This document shows positions 15,122 through 22,674 of a stretch of DNA of 64,000 nucleotides, in pieces. The DNA is taken from positions 1 to 64,000 of the forward strand of contig MSHB01000017.1 of NCBI GenBank assembly GCA_001940985.1, given 5' to 3'. The stretch comes from Mollicutes bacterium Phil14. GTDB taxonomy: Bacteria; Bacillota_I; Bacilli_A; ML615J-28; CAG-698. Under the pieces are notes generated by a model. The model did not search any database and was not told the DNA's origin. It saw nothing but the letters and a program-made list of their open reading frames with translations. A program made the translations under genes and the position numbers. Every line of letters begins with the position of its first letter. Position 1 is the first letter of the stretch.

Positions 15122-16039
15122 ATGATTAATAATGACAAAGTTAATGAAGAAAATAAAGAAATATGGCGTGAGTTACAAGTTCAAAAATTAGAAGAAGCTG
15201 ATTGTGTTGTTTTTGGAATTCCGTTTGATGAAAATTGCTCTTGTGGGAGAGGCACAAGTGAAGCACCAGATGTTATAAGAGAACTTTCTAAATACCTTCC
15301 TCCAGTAACTGAAGATGGTTATATTATTAATAAAAAGATTTTTGATTATGGTAATATCACCAAAAATAGCGATGTTGAAAAGTATTTTGATTTATTGTGC
15401 GAAGAAGAAGGAAAACTTCTAAAAAGCAATAAATTTGTTATTGCCATTGGTGGTGATCATTCTGTTAGTATACCACTAAGAAAGGCATTTGCTAAAGCAA
15501 ATAGTGGTAAAAAAATAGGGTTAATCCATTTTGATGCTCATGCAGATTTTTGTGATATTTATGATGATTCAAAATTATCACATGCATCAGTTAATGCTAG
15601 AAGCATAGAGGACGGATTCAGTGAAGAATCAATAATGTTAGTTGGAATTAGATCTTTTGAGATCCAAGAATTGAAATATTTTGAATCTCATCCTAAAACA
15701 GTGGTTTTAAGAAGTAGTGAGCTTTTTGAAAAGAAGTATAAAGAAATCGCTAATGGAATTAAAAAACATTTTAAAGGATATGATGCAATTTATTTATCTT
15801 TAGACATCGATGTTTTAGATCCATCAATTGCTCCGGGAACTGGAACTCCAGAGACAGGTGGCCTAAATTCAAGAATGTTATTAGAGATTATAAAGAATAT
15901 TATGGTTGAATTGCCAATTAAGGCAATGGATATTGTTGAAGTTGCTCCTCCAAGAGATATAAATGATATAACTTCTTGGACTGCTTTGAAAATAATGTTA
16001 GAATGTGTATACTATCAAAATGGAGGTGTTAAAAGATAA
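15122..16039 (+). CDS. speB: agmatinase / arginase-family ureohydrolase
   Basis: This 305-aa protein has the dimanganese motifs of ureohydrolases in order: GGDHSVSIP, HFDAHADF and SLDIDVLDPSIAPGTGTPE. It has an N-terminal CGRGTSEAPDVIRE segment typical of agmatinases. It hydrolyses agmatine to putrescine and urea if it is a true SpeB; arginase or guanidinobutyrase activity cannot be excluded. The next gene, a SpeD-family decarboxylase, overlaps by one base (TAATG), so the pair should act in one polyamine route. Confidence 0.88.
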   Translation: MINNDKVNEENKEIWRELQVQKLEEADCVVFGIPFDENCSCGRGTSEAPDVIRELSKYLPPVTEDGYIINKKIFDYGNITKNSDVEKYFDLLCEEEGKLLKSNKFVIAIGGDHSVSIPLRKAFAKANSGKKIGLIHFDAHADFCDIYDDSKLSHASVNARSIEDGFSEESIMLVGIRSFEIQELKYFESHPKTVVLRSSELFEKKYKEIANGIKKHFKGYDAIYLSLDIDVLDPSIAPGTGTPETGGLNSRMLLEIIKNIMVELPIKAMDIVEVAPPRDINDITSWTALKIMLECVYYQNGGVKR

Positions 16040-16848
16040 TGAAACATACTATGTTGGATTGTTATGGTTCAATTGAATCAAAACTAGATGATGTGAAATA
16101 TATTAATAATTTGTTAAATCACGTTGCTTATCAATTAAATTTGGTGAGTGTTGCTCCACCATTTTTATTACCATATTATTATGGAGTTGAACCTGAAGAT
16201 ATTGGTATTAGTGCTTTTCTATTTTTGAAAGGTGGCCATATAACAATTCATACTTTCCCATTGAGAGAATGTTATTTTGTTGATATGGTTTATGATGGCG
16301 AATATGATGAAAATGTTGCATATAAATTATTTAAAAGATTATTACCTTTTGAAGATGAAAGAAGCATAATTAATACTAAAGAACGAAAGATTAATGAAGA
16401 ATATATTTTACCAATTAGTTCTGAAGAAGATTTTGGACCACACATTTTAGCGAAGATAGATGCTAACGTTGTTCCAACTATGGAAACAATTTTCGACTTT
16501 TTAGAATCTACAATTGATAAAATTGGTATGACACCAATTATTAGACCATATGTAATTAAAGACTTGATGGTTAATCCAACATATTTGTCAGGCATCGTAA
16601 TGATAGCTGAAAGTCATATTTCTTTTCATTACAATTATAATGAAAAAGTTATATATTTTGATTTGTTTAGTTGTAAGATGTTTGACCATTCAAAAATTAA
16701 AGATATTTTAATTCGTGAGTTTGGAAATGTATCTTCATATGTGGTAATTCCAAGAGGTACAAAACATAAATATAATAAAGTATCTAATATGATTCAAACT
16801 GAAAAGATTTATAATTCAGTTTGGAAAGATAATATATGCAAAAAGTAA
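16039..16848 (+). CDS. tandem-domain SpeD-family pyruvoyl decarboxylase (SAM, arginine or ornithine)
   Basis: This 269-aa protein is about twice the ~125-aa class 1b SpeD. Two SpeD-like halves are visible. The first has GGHITIHTFPLRECYFVDM, where the ES of the self-cleaving ESH site is replaced by GG, so it cannot form a pyruvoyl group. The second has AESHISFHYNYN, with the cleavage Ser and conserved His, and FDLFSCK with the catalytic Cys. It is probably one active and one structural domain. There is no spermidine synthase nearby, but an agmatinase is translationally coupled. This fits an arginine decarboxylase feeding SpeB at least as well as an AdoMet decarboxylase. Confidence 0.75.
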   Translation: MKHTMLDCYGSIESKLDDVKYINNLLNHVAYQLNLVSVAPPFLLPYYYGVEPEDIGISAFLFLKGGHITIHTFPLRECYFVDMVYDGEYDENVAYKLFKRLLPFEDERSIINTKERKINEEYILPISSEEDFGPHILAKIDANVVPTMETIFDFLESTIDKIGMTPIIRPYVIKDLMVNPTYLSGIVMIAESHISFHYNYNEKVIYFDLFSCKMFDHSKIKDILIREFGNVSSYVVIPRGTKHKYNKVSNMIQTEKIYNSVWKDNICKK

Positions 16849-16874
16849 AAAAGAGGTTCAGCTGAACCTCTTTT
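16849..16874. terminator. bidirectional terminator between SpeD-family gene and P-type ATPase
   Basis: AAAAGAGGTTCA and GCTGAACCTCTTTT form a near-perfect palindrome with A/T runs on both sides, serving both convergent genes. Confidence 0.85.
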
Positions 16875-16880
16875 AATTAT

Positions 16881-18761
16881 TTATTTTAGAGCTCTAATTG
16901 CATTTAATACAGCTATAATCATTACACCAACATCTGCAAAAATTGCTACCCACATATTGGCAATACCGATTGCTCCCAAAGCAAGGCAAACAAATTTAAC
17001 CAAAAATGAGAAAATTATATTTTCATATACTATTGAAATACACTTTCGAGAGATTTTAATTCCTTTTACTATCTTCAAAGGATCATCATCCATTAAAACT
17101 ACATCAGCAGCTTCGATTGCGGCATCGCTTCCAAGTGCCCCCATAGCAATTCCAATATCTGCTCTAGCAAGCACAGGAGCATCATTTATACCATCACCAA
17201 CGAAAGCCAATTTGCTTTTTGCTGGTTTTTCTTTTAAAAGCTTTTCAACTTGCACTACTTTATCAGCTGGTAATAATTCATAATGAACTTCATCAAGTCC
17301 TAAATCATTAGCTACACTTTCAGCAACCTTTTTAGCATCACCTGTAAGCATAACAGTTTTTTCTACACCTAAGTTTTTAAGAGCAGCAATTGCAGTTCTT
17401 GAATTAGGTTTTTCAATATCTGATATAACAATGTGACCAGCATATTCATCATCAATTGCTACATGGATAATTGTTCCAATTGAATGACAATCATTATATT
17501 CAATATTAAGACTATTCATTAATTTAGTATTACCAATTGCAATAGTTAAGTTATCTACTTTAGCAATTAGTCCTTCACCACTAATTTCTTTAATATCTTT
17601 GACTCTAGTTTTATCAATCTTCTTACCATATGCTCTTTGTAAACTTTTAGCAATAGGGTGAGATGAATAACTTTCAGCTGTAGCAGCATATTCTAATAAT
17701 TCGGATTCTTTAATCTCACTATGATGAATTCCATTTACTTCAAATACACCTTTAGTTAAAGTTCCAGTTTTATCGAAAACAACAACTTTTGTTTTTGATA
17801 AAGTTTCTAGATAATTAGATCCTTTAATTAAGACACCATTGCGACTAGCACCACCTAAACCAGCAAAAAAGCTTAAAGGTATGCTAATGACTAAGGCACA
17901 TGGGCAACTAATAACTAAAAATGTTAGTGCTCTGTAAACCCAAGTTGACCAGTTTGCATCATTAGATAAAATAATATTAAATACTGGTGGCAATATTGCT
18001 AAAGCTAAAGCTGAAAGACAAACAGCAGGAGTATATATTCTAGCAAATTTAGAAATAAAATCTTCTGATTTAGATTTTCTAGAACTAGCATTTTCAACTA
18101 GATCAAGAATTTTAGCTGCTGTTGATTCGCTATATTCTTTAGTAGTTTTAATTCTTAGTACACCAGTCATATTGATGCAACCACTAATAACATCATCACC
18201 GGTGCTAACTTCTTTTGGTAAACTTTCACCAGTTAAGGCACTAGTATTAAGAGTAGAAGTACCACTTACAATTCTTCCATCAAGAGGAATTTTTTCACCT
18301 GGTTTTACTACAATTGTACTACCAACTTTAACTTCTTCGGGACTAACTTGAGTTAATTCATTATTAACTTCAATATTGGCATAGTCTGGTCTAATATCCA
18401 TAAGGGCAGTTATGCTCTTTCTACTTTTACCAACAGCAATGTTTTGGAATAATTCACCTATTTGGTATAAAAGCATAACCATAATTGCTTCGTTATAATC
18501 ACCATCTTTTTCATTTTTATATATGGTAAGGGCAATGGCACCAATAGTGGCAACTGCCATTAAAAAGTTTTCATCAAAGACATTACCATGAATAATTCCT
18601 AAAAAAGCTTTTCTTAGAATATCATATCCAATTATTAAGTAGGCGATTAGTGATAAGACTGTTTTTAAAATCAAACTTTCTATTGGAATAACATTAATAA
18701 GTAGTAACATTACTCCAGAAATAATGATTCTTATTAATACTTTTTTTTGTTTTTTGTTCAT
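16881..18761 (-). CDS. P1B-type heavy-metal ATPase (Zn/Cd/Pb exporter type)
   Basis: The 626-aa protein has the full P1B core: TGES (~177-180) in the actuator, transmembrane CPC (286-288), phosphorylated D330 in DKTGTLTKG, the HP locus (SSHPIAKSL), GDGINDAP and the final-helix FADVGVMI. CPC plus that Asp-Gly in the last helices is typical of Zn/Cd (ZntA/CadA) rather than Cu pumps. It has no N-terminal HMA domain; instead a separate 72-aa HMA protein precedes it by 16 bp. A divergent ArsR-type gene should control it. It exports toxic divalent metal from the cytoplasm. Confidence 0.92.
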   Translation of the reverse strand: MNKKQKKVLIRIIISGVMLLLINVIPIESLILKTVLSLIAYLIIGYDILRKAFLGIIHGNVFDENFLMAVATIGAIALTIYKNEKDGDYNEAIMVMLLYQIGELFQNIAVGKSRKSITALMDIRPDYANIEVNNELTQVSPEEVKVGSTIVVKPGEKIPLDGRIVSGTSTLNTSALTGESLPKEVSTGDDVISGCINMTGVLRIKTTKEYSESTAAKILDLVENASSRKSKSEDFISKFARIYTPAVCLSALALAILPPVFNIILSNDANWSTWVYRALTFLVISCPCALVISIPLSFFAGLGGASRNGVLIKGSNYLETLSKTKVVVFDKTGTLTKGVFEVNGIHHSEIKESELLEYAATAESYSSHPIAKSLQRAYGKKIDKTRVKDIKEISGEGLIAKVDNLTIAIGNTKLMNSLNIEYNDCHSIGTIIHVAIDDEYAGHIVISDIEKPNSRTAIAALKNLGVEKTVMLTGDAKKVAESVANDLGLDEVHYELLPADKVVQVEKLLKEKPAKSKLAFVGDGINDAPVLARADIGIAMGALGSDAAIEAADVVLMDDDPLKIVKGIKISRKCISIVYENIIFSFLVKFVCLALGAIGIANMWVAIFADVGVMIIAVLNAIRALK

Positions 18762-18777
18762 CCGATATCCCCATAGC

Positions 18778-18996
18778 TTACAATTCTATTTCACAATCAG
18801 GTTCAATCTTCTTGCAAGCTTTTAAAACATTTTTCATTACTTTTTTGTCATTGACATTTTCTTCAAATTCAACAACCATTTTTTGCATCATAAAGTTAAC
18901 GGTGGCATTAGCAACGCCTTCAGTCTTCTTTGCAGCATTTTCCATAAGATTTGCACAGTTAGCGCAATCAACATCAATTTGATAAGTTCTTTTCAT
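18778..18996 (-). CDS. HMA-domain metal-binding protein
   Basis: This 72-aa protein is a single HMA ferredoxin-like domain with the metal-binding DCANCANLME (CxxC) near residue 11-14 and an acidic tail ending EPDCEIEL. It corresponds to the N-terminal metal-binding domain that is fused to the ATPase in most CadA/ZntA proteins. Here it is a separate gene, the first of the operon. It probably delivers metal to, or senses it for, the pump. Confidence 0.88.
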   Translation of the reverse strand: MKRTYQIDVDCANCANLMENAAKKTEGVANATVNFMMQKMVVEFEENVNDKKVMKNVLKACKKIEPDCEIEL

Positions 18997-19039
18997 ATTT
19001 TTTTACCCTTTCAATTATTAATTTCTAAACAATCAAACG

Positions 19040-19077
19040 ATTAAACACTTGTTTAATTATTACATTAATAGTATAAT
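19040..19077 (+). promoter_or_regulatory. ArsR-type operator and promoter of the divergent metal locus
   Basis: ATTAAACA-CT-TGTTTAAT (19040-19057) is a perfect inverted repeat, much like ArsR/SmtB-family operators. The TTGTTT at 19049-19054 and TATAAT at 19072-19077 are 17 nt apart, so the right half of the palindrome overlaps the -35 box of the regulator. The site also lies 44 bp upstream of the HMA gene and could repress both. Confidence 0.7.
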
Positions 19078-19171
19078 AGAAAAGGAGGAAAAAAGCAACT
19101 ATTTTACACCTCTTTTACTAAAAGGGGCAAAAAGTTTGCTAAAAAGAATAAAGAAAATTTGGAGGAAAAAT

Positions 19172-19888
19172 ATGTCTGAATTAGAATTGCCACATGATCA
19201 TGGCTCACATAGAAGTATTGATTATATTGAGAAAGAATTAGAAAAAACGGAGAGTTTTGCAATCGTTTCTGAAGTCTTTAAGAAGCTTTCAGATATGACG
19301 AGAATAAGAATTTTTTGGTTGCTTTGCCATATGGAAGAATGCGTAATTAATATCTCTGCTTTACTTAAAATTTCTAGTCCCGCAACTTCACATCATTTGC
19401 GTACACTTAAGGAGGGAAATCTCATAACATTCCGCCGAGAAGGAAAAGAAGTATATTATAGAGCAGCTGACACAGAAGAAGCCCAACTTTTACATAAAAT
19501 GATTGAAAGAGTGATGGAAATATCATGTCCTAAAAATACTAATAGTAATAATTTGAATCAATCACAATATGATATAATGGAAAACGTGCATACTTATTTA
19601 ACTGAACACTTAAGTGAAAGAATAACAATAGAAGAACTATCAAGAAAGTTTTTGATGAATCCAACAACCTTAAAACAAGTGTTTAAAAATATTTATGGTA
19701 ATTCTATAGCTGCCCATATTAAAGAACATAGAATGGAAAAGGCGGCAGAACTTTTGCGAGAAACAGATGAAAGTATTTTAGAAGCGGCACAAGAAGTTGG
19801 ATATGAAAGTCAAAGCAAATTTAGTGAGGCATTTAAAGAACATTTTAATATGCTACCAAAAGAATACAGGAAAGAAAAGAAAAAATAA
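19172..19888 (+). CDS. ArsR/SmtB-AraC fusion transcriptional regulator
   Basis: The track start (19049) lies inside the operator; ATG 19172 behind GGAGGAAAAAT is preferred (238 aa). The N-terminal half is an ArsR/SmtB winged helix: KKLSDMTRIRIFWLL, then CVINISALLKISSPATSHHL with the recognition helix, and REGKEVYYRA. The N-terminal His-rich HDHGSH may bind metal. The C-terminal ~105 residues form an AraC-type double HTH (ITIEELSRKFLMNPTTLKQV; AAQEVGYESQSKFSEAF). It probably senses Zn/Cd and controls the ATPase operon, and perhaps itself. The combination of a repressor fold with an activator DNA-binding domain is unusual. Confidence 0.85.
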   Translation: MSELELPHDHGSHRSIDYIEKELEKTESFAIVSEVFKKLSDMTRIRIFWLLCHMEECVINISALLKISSPATSHHLRTLKEGNLITFRREGKEVYYRAADTEEAQLLHKMIERVMEISCPKNTNSNNLNQSQYDIMENVHTYLTEHLSERITIEELSRKFLMNPTTLKQVFKNIYGNSIAAHIKEHRMEKAAELLRETDESILEAAQEVGYESQSKFSEAFKEHFNMLPKEYRKEKKK

Positions 19889-20028
19889 TTTGTATGTTAT
19901 GATTATTACTGCCAAATTAATATTGTCCTATTAAGTAAACAATGGTATAATAAGTTGTTAGAGATAATATGTAGAAAAATGTAGAATTTAAAATTGGAAT
20001 GATTGTATTGTAGCTTAGGAGTGAGATT

Positions 20029-21216
20029 ATGGAAATGAATGAAGTAGGTTTGGATAATGGACTTAACACATTTGAAAAAAATATATTGAAAACCAAATAC
20101 CATACTGAAAGTAAATATGATTTTGTGATAAAAAACAATTTGAAATTTGCATGGATTATTGCGACTATCGTTATTGTAATAAATTCATTTTGGTTAATTG
20201 TTAGGGAAAGATTTGAATCTTTTGCCATACCAAAAGAACCAATTGTATATTTTTCCTTGTTATTTCAAATTGTATTATCAGTTGTATTATTAATTATGTC
20301 ATTATGTTATAAGAAGATAACAAATATTGCAGTTGTAAGACATTTGTTTTTATTTTACTATTTGTATTTGATTTATGCAGTGACTATAATTGTTATTTCA
20401 GAGTATAATTTAGCTTATGAAAATGGAGTCCCCGATAGATATATTGGTTTATCTTTAATTACATTTTATTTGTTTATAATAGTTGCTTTACCAATGCCAA
20501 AAATCAGTTATGGGATGGTAATCATTTCAGCTTTGATTTTAAGTTTGGTAGTGCAATTTATTGTGATTAAAGATGCCCCATATTCACTTATTGTTCATAC
20601 AGTTTTAAAAATATGTTTAATAGCGGGATACTTTGCATTTAGAAAATATAATATAAACTTAGCTTTGAAAAATTACGAAATAGTTAAATTAAATAATCAA
20701 TTATTAGTTTCTTCATATGTTGACTTTTTAACAAATGTTATGAATAGAAGAGCTCTAGATACATATTGGGAATGGCTATGTGATAATGATGATGTTGAAA
20801 ATGTTGGTATAATATTATTTGATATAGATTATTTTAAAAGTTATAATGATACATATTCTCATCGCAATGGTGATAATATTTTAAGAAAAATAAGTGCTAT
20901 AACTATGGATATGCTTGATAGTGAAAAAAACTTATTGTTTAGATATGGTGGAGAAGAATTCATTATAGTTTTTGTTAACACAACAAAAAAAGAACTTTTA
21001 GATTTTGTATTTGAACTTAAAAAAAGAGTATATGAAGAAAAAATATACCGTGCTGATGTAAGTGAATTTGACAGAATCACTATAACTTGTGGCTGTGGAA
21101 TAATTAAAAAAGAAGATATGGATAAATCAGATTATATTACTAATTCTGATAAACAGTTATATGTTGGAAAAAGAAATAATAGGAATTGTGTTGTGTTTGA
21201 TGAAGAAATATTTTAG
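20029..21216 (+). CDS. membrane diguanylate cyclase (GGDEF)
   Basis: This 395-aa protein has about six hydrophobic helices in residues ~45-215, then a GGDEF domain: FDIDYFKSYNDTYSHRNGD, FRYGGEEF (motif GGEEF at 307-311) and ITCGCGII. The signature and the Asp for metal binding are intact, so it should make c-di-GMP. No RxxD inhibitory site sits five residues before the GGEEF, so product inhibition by that route is not expected. It stands alone between the metal regulator and a terminator; its membrane part probably senses an unknown ligand. Confidence 0.9.
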   Translation: MEMNEVGLDNGLNTFEKNILKTKYHTESKYDFVIKNNLKFAWIIATIVIVINSFWLIVRERFESFAIPKEPIVYFSLLFQIVLSVVLLIMSLCYKKITNIAVVRHLFLFYYLYLIYAVTIIVISEYNLAYENGVPDRYIGLSLITFYLFIIVALPMPKISYGMVIISALILSLVVQFIVIKDAPYSLIVHTVLKICLIAGYFAFRKYNINLALKNYEIVKLNNQLLVSSYVDFLTNVMNRRALDTYWEWLCDNDDVENVGIILFDIDYFKSYNDTYSHRNGDNILRKISAITMDMLDSEKNLLFRYGGEEFIIVFVNTTKKELLDFVFELKKRVYEEKIYRADVSEFDRITITCGCGIIKKEDMDKSDYITNSDKQLYVGKRNNRNCVVFDEEIF

Positions 21217-21232
21217 ATAATTAACTTTTATA

Positions 21233-21257
21233 GACGAATATTTATTCGTCTTTTTTT
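21233..21257 (+). terminator. terminator of the diguanylate cyclase gene
   Basis: GACGAATA-TT-TATTCGTC forms a perfect 8-bp stem followed by seven Ts. Confidence 0.9.
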
Positions 21258-21261
21258 ATAT

Positions 21262-21291
21262 ATAAAAATCCCCTTAGTAAAAACTAAAGGG
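21262..21291 (-). terminator. terminator of hflX, overlapping its stop codon
   Basis: On the minus strand, CCCTTTAG-TTTTTA-CTAAGGGG and then ATTTTTATA form a hairpin and T-rich tail. The hflX codons PFSFY and TAA lie inside the stem. Confidence 0.75.
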
Positions 21292-22551
21292 ATATTTATT
21301 AATCAGATTATTAATTTTATTATTTATTTTACCTTTGAATATAGCACCATCATCATTATATAAAACTGAATAATCAATGGCATTTTTCTTTATTACATCT
21401 AGAACAGAAAAATCAGAGTAAGGAAATTTTAAAGTTACTAAATGATACTCTTTAAATAATTCATCGGTAATAAAACTAATTAATCTTTCAATATTAACAT
21501 CATTTTTGGCGCTAATTGTAATTGATGGAAAATATTTTTGGGGTATGAAAAAATATCCATCATTAAGGTCTGTTTTATTAAAAGCATAAATTATAGGAAT
21601 ATTTTCTACACCTAAATCTTTTAAAACATTATTTGTTGTTTCAATTTGACTTTCAAAATGAGGATTGCTTGAATCAACAACATGGATAATTAAATCTGAT
21701 TCTTTAATTTCTTCAAGTGTTGATTTGAATGATTCAACAAGATGATGAGGAAGTTTACTAACAAAGCCAACTGTATCAGTTAATAAAAAGTGAGCATTGT
21801 TGTTAGTCATAATCGAACGAGTTGAAGTTTCAAGAGTTGCAAAAAGCATATCCTTTTCTAAAACTTCTTTATTAGCATTAGCTATTTCTTTTGAATGCTT
21901 TAAAATTGCGTTAAGAGTAGATGACTTTCCACTATTAGTATACCCAACAAGACTTACGACTTTTACTTCGTTTTTCTCTCTTCTGACTCTTTGCTGTTTC
22001 CTTAACTTTGTTAACTCTTCTAATTCTTTCTTTAGGGCAACAATCTTATCTGTTGTTAATCTTCTGTCAAGTTCAAGTTTCTTTTCACCGCTTCCACGAC
22101 CATGAGCAAACCCACCACCAGTTCCACGTTGTCTAGATAGTCCAGCTCTAAGACCAGTAAGTCTTGGTAAAAGATAATCTAAAGATGCAATTTCCACTTG
22201 TAGTTGGGCTTCCTTAGTTTTTGCTCTACGTTTAAAGATTTCAAGAATTATAAATGTTCTATCGTAAATTGTGATTTCTAAAGCTTTTTCTAAATTAGAT
22301 ATTTGTGATGGTAATAATTCATCGTTAAAAATAACACAATCAGCGTCTAAACTTTGAATAGCTATTTTGATTTCATCAATTTTTCCTTTTCCAACATATG
22401 TTCTCTTGTCAAATGTTTCTTTATTTTGAGTGACAACATCTAATACTTCGATTTCACAAGCAAAGCAAAGATTTTTAAGTTCTTCAATTTCTTCTAAAAA
22501 CAGACGAGAATCATCAATTGTATTAACGCCAACAATTATACCTTTTTCCAT
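21274..22551 (-). CDS. hflX: ribosome-associated GTPase HflX
   Basis: This 425-aa protein matches HflX length and layout. The N-terminal nucleotide-binding domain carries KRTYVGKGKIDEI and ELLPSQISNLEKAL. The Gly-rich linker motif is GLSRQRGTGGGFAHGRGSGE. The GTPase domain has G1 GYTNSGKSST, G3 DTVGF and G4 NKTD. HflX binds stalled or heat-damaged ribosomes and splits the subunits. It is a single gene, convergent with the diguanylate cyclase gene. Confidence 0.95.
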   Translation of the reverse strand: MEKGIIVGVNTIDDSRLFLEEIEELKNLCFACEIEVLDVVTQNKETFDKRTYVGKGKIDEIKIAIQSLDADCVIFNDELLPSQISNLEKALEITIYDRTFIILEIFKRRAKTKEAQLQVEIASLDYLLPRLTGLRAGLSRQRGTGGGFAHGRGSGEKKLELDRRLTTDKIVALKKELEELTKLRKQQRVRREKNEVKVVSLVGYTNSGKSSTLNAILKHSKEIANANKEVLEKDMLFATLETSTRSIMTNNNAHFLLTDTVGFVSKLPHHLVESFKSTLEEIKESDLIIHVVDSSNPHFESQIETTNNVLKDLGVENIPIIYAFNKTDLNDGYFFIPQKYFPSITISAKNDVNIERLISFITDELFKEYHLVTLKFPYSDFSVLDVIKKNAIDYSVLYNDDGAIFKGKINNKINNLINKYPFSFY

Positions 22552-22674
22552 GAAATCACCTCTAGTATATTATAGCATATAAATTTTCTACTTACAAAGC
22601 TTTTTATATTTGTGGGTAAAAAAACAAACTAATAATCATATAATATTATAGTTGAATAAAAACAGGAGGATATT

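Noticed and set aside
16957-17283. 108-aa plus-strand ORF
   Set aside because: Antisense shadow of the P-type ATPase gene, which has all P1B motifs.
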